Origin: Chitinophagales bacterium
GTDB taxonomy: Bacteria > Bacteroidota > Bacteroidia > Chitinophagales > Chitinophagaceae
NCBI GenBank assembly: GCA_020636495.1
Contig: JACJXQ010000008.1
Location: forward strand, 3,100,001-3,164,000
DNA length: 64,000 nucleotides
Reading direction: 5' to 3'
Part shown: positions 17,801-27,111 of the stretch, in pieces
Numbering within the stretch: position 1 is the stretch's first letter
How the letters are laid out: every line of letters starts with the position of its first letter
The notes under the pieces: model-generated
What the model saw: the letters and a program-made list of their open reading frames with translations, nothing else
Told to the model about the DNA's origin: nothing
Databases searched by the model: none
Made by a program: the position numbers and the translations under genes

Positions 17801-19186
17801 GGGTAAATACACAATCAGGATAATTATTTGCCCGAACGCAGCCGAGTTGAGCATTTTACCGGCAGAACCCAGCACTTCTTTATCCATTTCATCCCTGCTC
17901 AGCTTATGTTGCCCCGTTATCTTCGACAAATGGTGCATCGTAGCTTCAACTATGATAACAGCACCGTCTACTATCAACCCAAAATCCAATGCTCCGAGGC
18001 TCATCAGATTACCCGAAACCCCAAACAGGTTCATCAGGCTGAATGCGAACAACATAGCCAATGGTATCACAGATGCTACTATCAACCCGGCACGAAGATT
18101 ACCCAACAATAGTACCAATACGAATATTACTATCAACGCACCTTCAATCAGGTTGCGCGACACAGTACTTATGGCATTATTTACCAACTTTGTTCTATCC
18201 AGATACGGAACAATTTCTACACCCTCGGGTAGATTTTTTCTTACTTCCTGCACACGCTCAGTTACTTTATTGATGACATCAGAGGAGTTTGCCCCTTTCA
18301 GCATCATAACTATACCACCCACAGCTTCTCCTTTACCATTATAGGTCATAGCCCCATACCTTACAGCACTTCCTTCCTGCACAACTCCCACATCCCTTAC
18401 AAGGATCGGCAATCCACCCGGGTTAACTTTTACAACTATCTTTTCTATATCATCAATAGTCTCTGTAAGGCCTTCAGTACGGATAAAATAAGTGCTGGGT
18501 TTACTGTCAATATATGCTCCACCGGTATTCTTATTATTAGTCTCCAGCGCTGCAATCACTTCAGATATACTGACATTCATGCCCCGAAGTTTGGCAGGGT
18601 TTACAGCCACTTCGTATTGCTTTAAATGACCTCCGAAACTGCTAATTTCAGCCACACCTTCTACGCCCAGCAATCGTCTGCGTACGATCCAATCCTGTAT
18701 TGTACGCAGATCTGAGATGGAATATTTGTCTTCATACCCTTTTTCGGGGCGTAATACATATTGGTATATCTCTCCAAGGCCCGTAGTTACCGGTGCCATT
18801 TTGGGGCTGCCTATATACGATGGTATTTCCCCTTTGACATCATTCAGTCGCTCAGACACCTGCTGTCTTGCCCAGTACACATCCACATCTTCATCAAAAA
18901 CGATTGTGATAACACTAAGCCCGAAACGGGAGAATGAACGGACCTCAGACAATCCCGGTATGGTTGCCACCGATTGCTCTATCGGGAAAGTTACCAGGCG
19001 CTCTATATCAGAGGCTGCCTGTGATGGTGCACTGGTAATTACCTGCACCTGGTTATTAGTGATATCGGGCACAGCATCAATGGATAGCCGGGTAAGGGAG
19101 TACCCACCCCATGCTATCAACGCTAATGTCATCAGCCCGATGATCAGCTTTTTCTTTATCGAAAACGATATTATTTTATTCAACAT
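14816..19186 (-). CDS. CzcA-type heavy-metal RND pump fused to a TolC-like outer-membrane domain
   Basis: Residues 1 to about 1030 form a complete HME-RND proton antiporter with two sets of transmembrane helices around large periplasmic domains. The helix-4 motif DFGLIVDGAVIIVE supplies D401, D407 and E414, the pattern of CzcA-like Zn/Co/Cd/Ni pumps rather than Cu/Ag-type CusA. After a basic linker and a further hydrophobic stretch (about 1035-1055, ending in KANAQ, like a signal peptide with its cleavage site), residues about 1060-1456 form an outer-membrane efflux (TolC/CzcC) domain beginning LTPNQAVNIALENNYG. Such fusions occur in other Bacteroidetes. Cleavage at the internal signal-like site could release the channel domain. 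Only the final adaptor gene is separate. Confidence 0.92.
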   Translation of the reverse strand: MLNKIISFSIKKKLIIGLMTLALIAWGGYSLTRLSIDAVPDITNNQVQVITSAPSQAASDIERLVTFPIEQSVATIPGLSEVRSFSRFGLSVITIVFDEDVDVYWARQQVSERLNDVKGEIPSYIGSPKMAPVTTGLGEIYQYVLRPEKGYEDKYSISDLRTIQDWIVRRRLLGVEGVAEISSFGGHLKQYEVAVNPAKLRGMNVSISEVIAALETNNKNTGGAYIDSKPSTYFIRTEGLTETIDDIEKIVVKVNPGGLPILVRDVGVVQEGSAVRYGAMTYNGKGEAVGGIVMMLKGANSSDVINKVTERVQEVRKNLPEGVEIVPYLDRTKLVNNAISTVSRNLIEGALIVIFVLVLLLGNLRAGLIVASVIPLAMLFAFSLMNLFGVSGNLMSLGALDFGLIVDGAVIIVEATMHHLSKITGQHKLSRDEMDKEVLGSAGKMLNSAAFGQIIILIVYLPILVLTGIEGKMFRPMAQTVSFAIMGAFILSLTYVPMMSALFLSRKTEAKTTFSDRLIHKLQSWYEPLLAKALHHKRMVVLAAFLLFAGAGVLFAGMGAEFLPSLDEGDYAVEMRLLPGTSLPETAEVTMKASRILLKEFPDEVVEVVGKIGSSEVPTDPMPIEAADLIIVLKDKDQWKKASTKDELTEKMSAALEKLPIATFGFQQPIQMRFNELMTGAKQDVVVKIYGDDLDKLTEYAGKVSKITTGITGARDIYEEQVTGLTQVVIDYDRAAIARHGLSVDEINKTVNAAFAGYVTGKVYEGERRFDMVVRLEEQVRGSIEDVRKLIVTTADGRSVPLEQLADVSFRVGPNQIQRDDTKRRIIVGFNVRDRDVASVVKELQQKVIQQIHFDPGYHVTYGGTFENLQKAKARLSIAVPVALLLIFILLYFAFGSIKQGLMIYTAIPLSAIGGILALWTRGMPFSISAAVGFIALFGVAVLNGIVLIAEFNRLKKDLDTDLKDIILKGTHSRLRPVIMTALVASLGFLPMALSHGSGAEVQKPLATVVIGGLITATMLTLFVLPCLYYLVEQFSNKRHKGVSAAILLLLVAMPFAKANAQRLTPNQAVNIALENNYGLKASVADVTYNKQMKRAAWEMPKTQVSAVYGQYNSYISSDNNYTISQQIPFPTLFIAKTQLAKEKEIGAQLQKDVVENDLVYKVKEGYYNLLYLQEVHRVLQRMDSLYTDFSQAAELRYKTGEGTLLEQSTAQARKADVKNRLLQNLSDITIAKRHLQALMSTDDSIEIADEQLLPLVIVGADLKDASANPVLKMMEQDAIVSKKQKAVEMHAILPDLMVGYFNQTMVGNPLNDNSPPALATSTDRFTGVQFGVSIPLFVGPQMAKMKAQEANRQKALLQYRNTEIMLNSMYEESIQEYVKQKNSLAYYNETGLANMALIRTQAQKSYNAGEVSYTEYLVSLQQVQEMEQQYLKTISDHNRAVLRLAYLSGGQLQIK

Positions 19187-19190
19187 AAAT

Positions 19191-19283
19191 GTTAAGCATT
19201 AATTATTCGGACAACCGATTTCCGGTTGTCTCGTACAAAGATCAATTACGATTGCGAACCCACGTCCGGGTCACGTTGCATGC
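19191..19283 (-). other. Intercistronic hairpin region before the RND pump gene
   Basis: The 97-bp gap between the 127-aa gene and the pump contains an 8-bp stem GACAACCG/CGGTTGTC (19210-19230, 5-nt loop). It is bracketed by an inverted repeat GTTAAGCAT (19191-19199) and ATGCTTAAC (19280-19288). These could fold the leader of the pump gene and adjust expression relative to the small first gene. Confidence 0.4.
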
Positions 19284-19667
19284 TTAACAATTACGGGGAG
19301 GCTGCCAGATCTTATCATGAAAATCTGTGCTTAGAAATGTATCTGTAGTAACAGAAAGAAGACTTTTACTCTCCGGAGCCGGGACATGTAGTGATATCTG
19401 GACTTTCTTAGAGATGGTAGACATGGTAAAGAAGATCGGAGCACTGCAATCTTTGAAAGGCAGCTGCATATCTTTATCATAATCATCATCTACAACTGTC
19501 TTCTGTGTGTAATGAATATGCATGAACTTCAGCAGGGTCATTGTTTCATCGTGCTTCTTGTGTTCAAAGTAATGCGTTACCAGCAAAGGGAACTTGAACA
19601 CCTCGTGCAAGGGTGTTTGTATGGCTATGAAAGTACATAGCAGTGATATGACCACAAAACGTTGCAA
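19284..19667 (-). CDS. Small exported protein leading the metal-efflux operon
   Basis: The reading frame opens with a TTG codon at 19667; a GTG at 19655 is an alternative, and an in-frame stop lies five codons upstream. It has a hydrophobic N-terminus (VVISLLCTFIAI), then a His/Asp-rich stretch (VTHYFEHKKHDE, MHIHYTQKT, DDDYDKDMQLPFK) and a C-terminal beta-rich part. The position at the head of the RND operon and the cluster of His/Asp residues suggest a periplasmic metal-handling protein. From memory, similar proteins precede CzcA/CusA genes in other Bacteroidetes, but none has a function known to me. Confidence 0.7.
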   Translation of the reverse strand: MQRFVVISLLCTFIAIQTPLHEVFKFPLLVTHYFEHKKHDETMTLLKFMHIHYTQKTVVDDDYDKDMQLPFKDCSAPIFFTMSTISKKVQISLHVPAPESKSLLSVTTDTFLSTDFHDKIWQPPRNC

Positions 19668-19806
19668 TGCAATGCAAAGTTATGAATATTATTGATTAGT
19701 CAGTATATCATCAATATCTGTCAGGATATGATTTTATCTTTTTTTAAGCCTGTACATTGAAAATGTGGTAATAAATATTATAGTTTTAGTGGTACAATCT
19801 AACAAA

Positions 19807-21579
19807 ATGAAACAAACCTCAGCACTATTAGTATTTCTTTTAGCTGTATGGATGCAAAGTATAGCACAAACCATTCCTTCGGACAGGGTGACAGACTGGA
19901 GCAAAGCAGGACATACTGATACACTCCCTGTTTTTTCTACCACTATCAATATCATGAATCACGGGGCAGTTGCAGACGGAACAACTGCCAACGACACCGC
20001 TTTCGCAAATGCCCTTTCGGCTCTTAATGGCCAACCCGGCACAATTTATTTTCCTGCCGGAAATTACCTCTTCAAAAAACCGATTAACATCTACAGGGAC
20101 AGCATTGTATTAAAAGGAGAAGGAGCATCTTCAAAGCTGGCATTTGATATAGGCGGACCTGTCGACATGATAAACATTATTGGCAGCATTGATAATACGA
20201 CCTACAACACTACAACAACAGTTAACAAAGGAGATAACACGGTCAAAGTAAATAATGGTGGTGATTTTTCAGTAGGTTCATACGTATTCATTACAGATAA
20301 TGACCAGATACTGACGACCTCAGCATGGGCTGCGGGCTCAACCGGGCAGGTATTGAAAATAATCTCCATCTCAGGGAATGATCTCACAGTAGAGAATAAA
20401 CTACGACGTAACTATACACTGAACAATACACCTGTATTAAAAAAGCTAACCCTGGTTAAAGATGTAGGCATTGAATGCATGTATATTGAACGTAAAGACG
20501 CTACAACGGACCAAACCAACAACATAACGTTCGACAAAACCGTAGACTGTTGGGTTACAGGCATTGAAAGTTACAACTCGAACTTTGCCCATGTTGCTGT
20601 AAGACACTCCACACATGCTTTGCTGAGAGGCAATTATATGCACCATGCACATGCATATGGTGGCAATGGCAAAGCTTACGGTACACTTGTGGAGTATGGC
20701 AGTGGGGAGTGTCTTATTGAGAACAATATATTTGAACACTTACGTCACTCTATGCTTGTTCAGTCCGGTGCCAATGGTAATGTTTTTGCTTACAATTATT
20801 CTTTTGACCCTTATTGGGACGAGCCGCCATTCCCAACAAACTCGGCAGGCGATATTGTATGTCACGGTAACTATCCTTACCTGAATCTTTTTGAAGGGAA
20901 TATCATTCAGAGTATTGTTATTGATGACTCTCACGGCATCAATGGGCCTTTCAATACTTTCTTCAGAAACAGGGCCCAACTGTATGGCATTTTCACCAAT
21001 GCTAACCCTGCATCAGACAGCATGAATTACGTTGGGAATGAAATAACCAGCACCCTCCCGGGATTGGCCTACTACCTGTTGAATGGCAAAGGGCATTTTG
21101 AATACGGCAATAATGTAAAATCAGTAATAGCACCTGTAGGCACTAATACCATATCTGAAAAATCCCTATACCTGCAGGCTGAACCCGGTTACTGGTTAGC
21201 CCATAATACATTTCCCAGTATAGGTGCGCCTCATGATTATAACACAGGACGTAATTCAGCCATTGACAGGCACGATAATAATTTACCGACCGATTGCACA
21301 AAAAATCCGGTTTACACTTCAATCAAATCCGTCAGCCAGGAAGATATGGGCATTTTAGTATCACCAAATCCTTTCAATAACCTGGTACATATCTCAGCAA
21401 GCATAAGTAGTGCTTTTACATACCGCATTTATAATACAACCGGGCAGATACTAAAAGAAGGAAGTATCACAACAGGCAATAGTACCATTGAAACAGCTGA
21501 ATTAAGCAGTGGGCTATATATTCTGAAAGTAAGAAATACACAAGGAACCTGTGCTGTATTTAAACTGTTGAAAAAATAA
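19807..21579 (+). CDS. T9SS-secreted pectate-lyase-like beta-helix protein
   Basis: I chose the ATG at 19807 because it opens directly into a signal peptide (MKQTSALLVFLLAVWMQSIAQ). Residues about 45-110 match the start of the pectate lyase superfamily/glycosyl hydrolase family 28-type beta helix (IMNHGAVADGTTANDTAFAN, then GTIYFPAGNYLFKKP). A long right-handed helix body with Asn/Gly turns follows (HATHALLRGNYMHHAH, GSGECLIENNIFEHLRHS). The last 75 residues are a T9SS sorting domain (VSPNPFNNLVHI to VFKLLKK). A polysaccharide lyase or hydrolase is plausible, but catalytic residues cannot be assigned by eye. Confidence 0.85.
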   Translation: MKQTSALLVFLLAVWMQSIAQTIPSDRVTDWSKAGHTDTLPVFSTTINIMNHGAVADGTTANDTAFANALSALNGQPGTIYFPAGNYLFKKPINIYRDSIVLKGEGASSKLAFDIGGPVDMINIIGSIDNTTYNTTTTVNKGDNTVKVNNGGDFSVGSYVFITDNDQILTTSAWAAGSTGQVLKIISISGNDLTVENKLRRNYTLNNTPVLKKLTLVKDVGIECMYIERKDATTDQTNNITFDKTVDCWVTGIESYNSNFAHVAVRHSTHALLRGNYMHHAHAYGGNGKAYGTLVEYGSGECLIENNIFEHLRHSMLVQSGANGNVFAYNYSFDPYWDEPPFPTNSAGDIVCHGNYPYLNLFEGNIIQSIVIDDSHGINGPFNTFFRNRAQLYGIFTNANPASDSMNYVGNEITSTLPGLAYYLLNGKGHFEYGNNVKSVIAPVGTNTISEKSLYLQAEPGYWLAHNTFPSIGAPHDYNTGRNSAIDRHDNNLPTDCTKNPVYTSIKSVSQEDMGILVSPNPFNNLVHISASISSAFTYRIYNTTGQILKEGSITTGNSTIETAELSSGLYILKVRNTQGTCAVFKLLKK

Positions 21580-21714
21580 GAGCTTATACTACATGCACTA
21601 ACCACGCAACTATTTATTAACAAATATTTTATACTCTGAAAGGCAAGCCCCGCTTTAATACTACGTTATTAAAGGTTACTTTAGAGTATCTCGACCACGC
21701 TCAATATATTTCGT

Positions 21715-24700
21715 ATGAAAAACACCTCCCTCTATGCAGGCATGCTGGTTATGCTCTGCCTTGCTATCTATTCCTGCAATTCAGGTAATGGGCTAACTAT
21801 TGACAAAAGTCATTTTGCTAATGACATAGAACAAAAGCAGAACCTGTTATTTGCCTTTAATAAAGACCTCTACCCTGATAGCCTCCTCTACAAATGGGAC
21901 AGTACGGAATTCGTCACCTTTTCACCAGTAGTAAAAGGTTCTTTCAAATGGAACAGCTCAAGTGAATTATCATTCTCTCCGGGAACAGCTTTTTTACCGG
22001 AAACAGAGTATACAGCAACAATAAACAACGAAGTGCTGAAAAAGAGCAGGAATAAGTATAATTTGAAGGACAAAACTGTTAAGTTTCATACAGCTCCGCT
22101 ACGTATTGAACAAGCCAATATTTCCTGGACAAGAGGCGCCGGCAATGCAAACGTAATGGTGCAACTGGACATCGATTTTAACTACGAGGTAGAGGTCACA
22201 TCTGCCGCTGCAAATATCATTCTTAGCTCAACAGGCAATACGGTAAACACAACAACCATTAACAGCGGTAACGACAAACGGGTATCACTGCAATTCATGC
22301 CTCTTAACGATGCGGATCTGGAAACTCCATTGGATATCAAATTAAGTAAAGGCATTACTATCGCAGAGACCGGCAAAGCGTCTAATACTGACACAACTAT
22401 TGAAGGGTCAGTCCCCAGCAGATTCAACCTGGCCATGACAAACCTGACCAGCCAGCATACAGGAGAAGAAGGCATAATTTCCATCAGCACATCACAGCCC
22501 GTAATGGAAGAAGGCCTGAAAAAACTTATCAAGCTGGAACCTGCGGTACCATTTGACATTGAAACTTCTGAAGGAAGCATCATTATCACCAGTGATAAAT
22601 TCTCAATTACAAGCAAATACGACCTAACCATATCTAAAGCCGTAGAGGGACTTTTTGGTGGTAAAATGAAAGAAGATTTCGCGTCGGAAATATCTTTTAA
22701 AAAGCTGGCACCATCTATTTCTTTTGCCAATAGCAAAGGCATGTACCTGTCTACACAGGGCAATAGGAACATTTCATTAAAAATAGCCAGCGTACCTAAA
22801 ATAAGACTGACCATCACCAAAGTGTACGAGAATAACATTGAACAATTCTTAAGGCGTGGCTACAATTATGGTTATTCTTACGATAGCGATGAAGAAGATT
22901 ATAATGATTACAGGTACTACAACACCTATAACATAGGAGACGAGGTATTTTCGCAGGAGTATGAAACTTCTAAATTGCCCAGGCAAAATGCCATTAGCAT
23001 CCTCAACCTTGATTTTACAGATAAGATCAAGACCTTTGACGGAACCTATATAGTTACCGTCCAGTCTACTGACCACAACTGGGTACAGGAATCAAAAGTG
23101 CTCAACTTCTCAGACATCGGGCTTATAGTAAAAGAAGAGGATAACAATGTATATGTCTTTGCCAATTCAATACGTCATGCCACGGCTATGTCCGGCGTAA
23201 AAATATCTTTCGTCAGCACCAACAACCAGTTACTGGACGTAATAACTACCGACAATGAAGGAATGGCCAAACTGGCTGACTTGAATGAAAAACACCCCGG
23301 CTTCAAAGTAGGACTGGTAACCGCTAAAAAAGACGGGGAATTCAGCTTTATATCCATGTACACCCAGGGAGTAGAAACATCACGTTTTGATGTGGGTGGT
23401 CGCTACCCCAACAGTACGGGGCTGAATGCCATGATATATGCGGAACGTAACCTATACCGCCCGGGAGAAAAAATGCATGTCAGTACAATAATAAGGGATG
23501 AAGCATGGCGCAATCCCGGCGAGATACCTGTAATACTGCAATTAGAAATGCCGAATGGCAAGGAACTGAGTAACAATAGGAAAATACTGAATAAAGAAGG
23601 GTCCTGCGAAACATCATTCGACTTGCCGCCTACTACCATTACAGGCCCATACACACTAAATGTACTTACGGGCAACAATGTACTGCTGAACTCATATACC
23701 ATAAGCGTAGAAGATTTTGTACCGGACAGGATAAAATCGGCACTCACACTTGACAAAGAAGAATACAAACCCGGCGACAGTATACATGCTACCCTACAGG
23801 TAGACAATCTGTTTGGCACTCCGGCGTCTGGTCGGAACTGGTCGGCAGAGCTGAATATGGACAAGAAAGAATTCAGGGCATCTGCCTTCTCAGATTACTC
23901 CTTCGACATTGTGAACAACAATGACTATCCTTATGGCTACCAGGAAGGAAAAACCAATGATGCCGGCACTGCTAAATTCGGGTTTGATGTAAAAAAAGAG
24001 CTCAAAGGCACGGGTATGTTGCAAGGCAATGTCATGGCAACTGCGTTTGATGAAACAGGCCGCCCCGTTCACAGGTACAGTCATTTCGATGTATACACAC
24101 AACCTGTATTTATAGGTATTAAACAGCACAACTATTATGTAAGCACACGTGCACCACATAAACTTCAGTTAATAGCCGTAGACAAGAACGGCAAATTGCA
24201 AAATGGCGCTAAAGCAAAAGTTCAGCTTATAAGAAAAGAATGGCACAGCGTGATACAGCAAACGGGCAGCAGCTACAGGTATGTATCGCAAAAGCAGGAA
24301 AAGATGCTTAAGGAGTCTAATATTGTCATTAGTGGTAATAACACCACCTACTCATTTATACCCGACGTAAGTGGTGAATATGAGATACGCATTACACCTG
24401 ACGGCGCGAACAGTTATGTATCCGAAACCATTTATGCATGGGCTTGGGGAGATACAGAATACAGTTCTTTCGAGGTGAACAATGAAGGGAATGTAACCAT
24501 CAAAACGGATAAAGAACAATACAATACAGGAGAAGATATCAAACTGCTGTTCACCACCCCTTTCGAAGGGCGCATGTTGATAACACTGGAACGTGACAAG
24601 GTAATAAAGCACCTGTTCCTTAGTACAGAGAATAAGTCTGCTTCTTACACACTGAAAGCAGAAGAAATGCTGGTACCTAACGTATATGTTACCGCTACGC

Positions 24701-27108
24701 TGTTCCGCCCTATGGACGACTCTCAAATGCCGTTGACAGTAGCGCATGGGTTCAGGTCTGTAAAAGTAGAGAACAAAGAATCTAAACTTGCGGTTAGCAT
24801 TACGAGTACAGAGAAGTCACGTTCTAAAACCAAACAAACTATTAAGGTAAAAACAGCTCCTAATGCTTTTGTGACCATTGCGGCGGTAGATGAAGGCATA
24901 CTGCAGGTTAAGAATTTCAAAACACCGGATGCGTACAACTACTTCTACCAGAAAGTGGCGCTATCTACCAAAAGCTACGATGTCTATCCATACCTGATGC
25001 CGGAAATAAAAACCCGCATGAGCAGCACAGGTGGTGATGGTGCCGATGAAAGTGCCATGAGAGCCAACCCGCTTTTTGTCAACCGCATAAAAAATGTATC
25101 ATTCTGGAGTGGCATAAAACAGGCAGATGCGAATGGCAATGTATCTTACGATATAGATATACCTCAGTTCTCAGGAGACATCAGAGTAATGGCGCTGGCC
25201 TATAAACAAAAAGGATTTGGCAGTGCAGAAGAACACATGAAGGTTGCAGACCCTGTTGTGATCAGCACGGCGCTTCCCCGCTTCTTCAGCCCGGGCGATG
25301 AAGCGGTTGTTGGTGTAACGATCAGTAATACAACCGACAAAGAAATGTCGGCCAATGTAGACATAAACGTTACAGGTCCATTGAGCAAAGGCAATTCTGC
25401 GCCACAAACCATCAAGATACCCGCCAATAAAGAACAACGCGTAGTATATAATATATCAGCCAATTCTGCTATAGGAGCAGGCAAGGTTACTATTTCAGTG
25501 AAAGCTATCAACGAGACATTTACCAACGAAACAGAAATTGCAGTGCGGCCTCCTGCAGGCTTGCAAAAGCAATTCACATCAGGCCAGGTAAAAGCAGGTA
25601 ATGATCAGCCTGTAGACATCAGCAATAAATTCATTGCTGCAAGTGCAAGGGGCAAGCTGGTAGTGAGCAAATCCCCGCTTACTGCATTTACTAAAGATAT
25701 AACCGACCTTGTAAGTTATCCGTATGGCTGTGTGGAACAAACCACCTCAACTGTCTTCCCGCAACTGTATTATTACGACCTGGTAAAAAGCATTTCCAAA
25801 ACAGAGGACGGAGATATGAACCCCGGCTATAATGTAAGACAGGCTATACTGAAGTTACAATCCATGCAAATGTCCAATGGTGCTTTAACATACTGGCCAG
25901 GTGGAGGATATGAAAGCTGGTGGGGTACTATATATGCCTGCCACTTCCTGCTGGAAGCAAAGAAAGCAGGATACCCGGTCAACAACAGGACCATTGAGCG
26001 TATACAGGATTACCTGGTGCAAATGTTAAAGGCTAAGAAAACAATCGTACTGTACTACAACCTGAACGACAAAAAGGAAGTTGCAGCAAAAGAAGTTGCT
26101 TACTCTTTATTTGTATTAGCATTGGCTGGCAACCCGCAACACAGCACGATGAATTTTTATAAGGCTCATCCAGAAATACTGAGTATAGACAGTAAATACC
26201 TCTTGGCAGCCGCTTATGCCATATCAGGTCAAAAACAAAAGGTAGCTGAGATATTGCCGCGCGAGTTTGCAGGAGAAGAATCTAAGTCAACATTCAGTGG
26301 CAGCTTCTACTCATATATCCGCGATCTTGCCATATCCTTATATGCATTGCAGGAGATAGACCCGGACCATCCACAGGTAGCGGTTCTTTCAAGGTTGTTA
26401 TCAGAAAAGATGCGCAACAGCCAATACATGAACACCCAGGAGAAGGCCTTTGGTATATTGGCTATGGGTAAGATCGCTCAACGTGCCAATAAAACAAAAG
26501 CCACGGCAACCGTTATAGTCAATGGCAAAAATATCGGCAGCACAAATGGAGATGACCTGTCAATCGACCTGAAACCTTATATGGGGCAATCTATTAAAAT
26601 GAAGGTTAACGGTACGGGTTCTTACTATTTCTTTGCCGAAACATCAGGCATTACAGCAGATGGCAGCTTTAAAGAAGAAGACAGCTACATGCGTGCAAGA
26701 CGATATTTCTACACTCGTAGCGGCAAACAGATAACGGATAATACCTTCAGGCAAAACGACCTGATCGTTGTTCAACTGACCCTGGAAGCACAATACAACA
26801 CTAACATTGAAAATGTGGTACTTACAGACATACTTCCAGCCGGTTTGGAAATCGAGAACACACGCCTGAACAGTATGCCTGATATTGACTGGATAAAGAA
26901 CAAGTCTGAAGCTGATTATGAAGATTTTCGTGATGACAGGGTGAACCTATTTACAAGTGCAGATGGCAACAAACGAACTTACTATTACATGGTAAGGGCA
27001 GTATCTCCCGGCACATTCAAGCTGGGGCCTGTACAGGCAGATGCTATGTATAATGGAGCATTCCACTCATACAATGGCGCAGGAGAAATAAAAGTGCTTG
27101 AAAAATAA
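21715..27108 (+). CDS. Alpha-2-macroglobulin family lipoprotein with intact thioester motif
   Basis: The 1797-residue protein has a lipoprotein signal (about residues 1-20, lipobox AIYSC). The series of macroglobulin-like domains includes NLYRPGEKMHVSTIIRD, and the A2M core carries the thioester motif CVEQ at Cys1339-Gln1342 within YPYGCVEQTTS. A terpenoid-cyclase-like thioester domain follows. Bacterial A2Ms trap attacking proteases in the periplasm and usually pair with the cell-wall repair synthase PBP1C. Here pbpC starts 4 bp downstream, so this pairing is preserved. Length and domain order are typical of the YfhM-type family. Confidence 0.93.
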   Translation: MKNTSLYAGMLVMLCLAIYSCNSGNGLTIDKSHFANDIEQKQNLLFAFNKDLYPDSLLYKWDSTEFVTFSPVVKGSFKWNSSSELSFSPGTAFLPETEYTATINNEVLKKSRNKYNLKDKTVKFHTAPLRIEQANISWTRGAGNANVMVQLDIDFNYEVEVTSAAANIILSSTGNTVNTTTINSGNDKRVSLQFMPLNDADLETPLDIKLSKGITIAETGKASNTDTTIEGSVPSRFNLAMTNLTSQHTGEEGIISISTSQPVMEEGLKKLIKLEPAVPFDIETSEGSIIITSDKFSITSKYDLTISKAVEGLFGGKMKEDFASEISFKKLAPSISFANSKGMYLSTQGNRNISLKIASVPKIRLTITKVYENNIEQFLRRGYNYGYSYDSDEEDYNDYRYYNTYNIGDEVFSQEYETSKLPRQNAISILNLDFTDKIKTFDGTYIVTVQSTDHNWVQESKVLNFSDIGLIVKEEDNNVYVFANSIRHATAMSGVKISFVSTNNQLLDVITTDNEGMAKLADLNEKHPGFKVGLVTAKKDGEFSFISMYTQGVETSRFDVGGRYPNSTGLNAMIYAERNLYRPGEKMHVSTIIRDEAWRNPGEIPVILQLEMPNGKELSNNRKILNKEGSCETSFDLPPTTITGPYTLNVLTGNNVLLNSYTISVEDFVPDRIKSALTLDKEEYKPGDSIHATLQVDNLFGTPASGRNWSAELNMDKKEFRASAFSDYSFDIVNNNDYPYGYQEGKTNDAGTAKFGFDVKKELKGTGMLQGNVMATAFDETGRPVHRYSHFDVYTQPVFIGIKQHNYYVSTRAPHKLQLIAVDKNGKLQNGAKAKVQLIRKEWHSVIQQTGSSYRYVSQKQEKMLKESNIVISGNNTTYSFIPDVSGEYEIRITPDGANSYVSETIYAWAWGDTEYSSFEVNNEGNVTIKTDKEQYNTGEDIKLLFTTPFEGRMLITLERDKVIKHLFLSTENKSASYTLKAEEMLVPNVYVTATLFRPMDDSQMPLTVAHGFRSVKVENKESKLAVSITSTEKSRSKTKQTIKVKTAPNAFVTIAAVDEGILQVKNFKTPDAYNYFYQKVALSTKSYDVYPYLMPEIKTRMSSTGGDGADESAMRANPLFVNRIKNVSFWSGIKQADANGNVSYDIDIPQFSGDIRVMALAYKQKGFGSAEEHMKVADPVVISTALPRFFSPGDEAVVGVTISNTTDKEMSANVDINVTGPLSKGNSAPQTIKIPANKEQRVVYNISANSAIGAGKVTISVKAINETFTNETEIAVRPPAGLQKQFTSGQVKAGNDQPVDISNKFIAASARGKLVVSKSPLTAFTKDITDLVSYPYGCVEQTTSTVFPQLYYYDLVKSISKTEDGDMNPGYNVRQAILKLQSMQMSNGALTYWPGGGYESWWGTIYACHFLLEAKKAGYPVNNRTIERIQDYLVQMLKAKKTIVLYYNLNDKKEVAAKEVAYSLFVLALAGNPQHSTMNFYKAHPEILSIDSKYLLAAAYAISGQKQKVAEILPREFAGEESKSTFSGSFYSYIRDLAISLYALQEIDPDHPQVAVLSRLLSEKMRNSQYMNTQEKAFGILAMGKIAQRANKTKATATVIVNGKNIGSTNGDDLSIDLKPYMGQSIKMKVNGTGSYYFFAETSGITADGSFKEEDSYMRARRYFYTRSGKQITDNTFRQNDLIVVQLTLEAQYNTNIENVVLTDILPAGLEIENTRLNSMPDIDWIKNKSEADYEDFRDDRVNLFTSADGNKRTYYYMVRAVSPGTFKLGPVQADAMYNGAFHSYNGAGEIKVLEK

Positions 27109-27111
27109 ACA

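Noticed and set aside
17799..18344. 181-codon plus-strand open frame inside the RND pump gene
   Set aside because: It is antisense to a strongly conserved part of the pump, has low-complexity composition, and has no family signature.
22182..22838. 218-codon minus-strand open frame inside the alpha-2-macroglobulin gene
   Set aside because: It is a shadow of the opposite strand, where the protein is clearly conserved; its Leu/Ser-rich content is typical of antisense frames.
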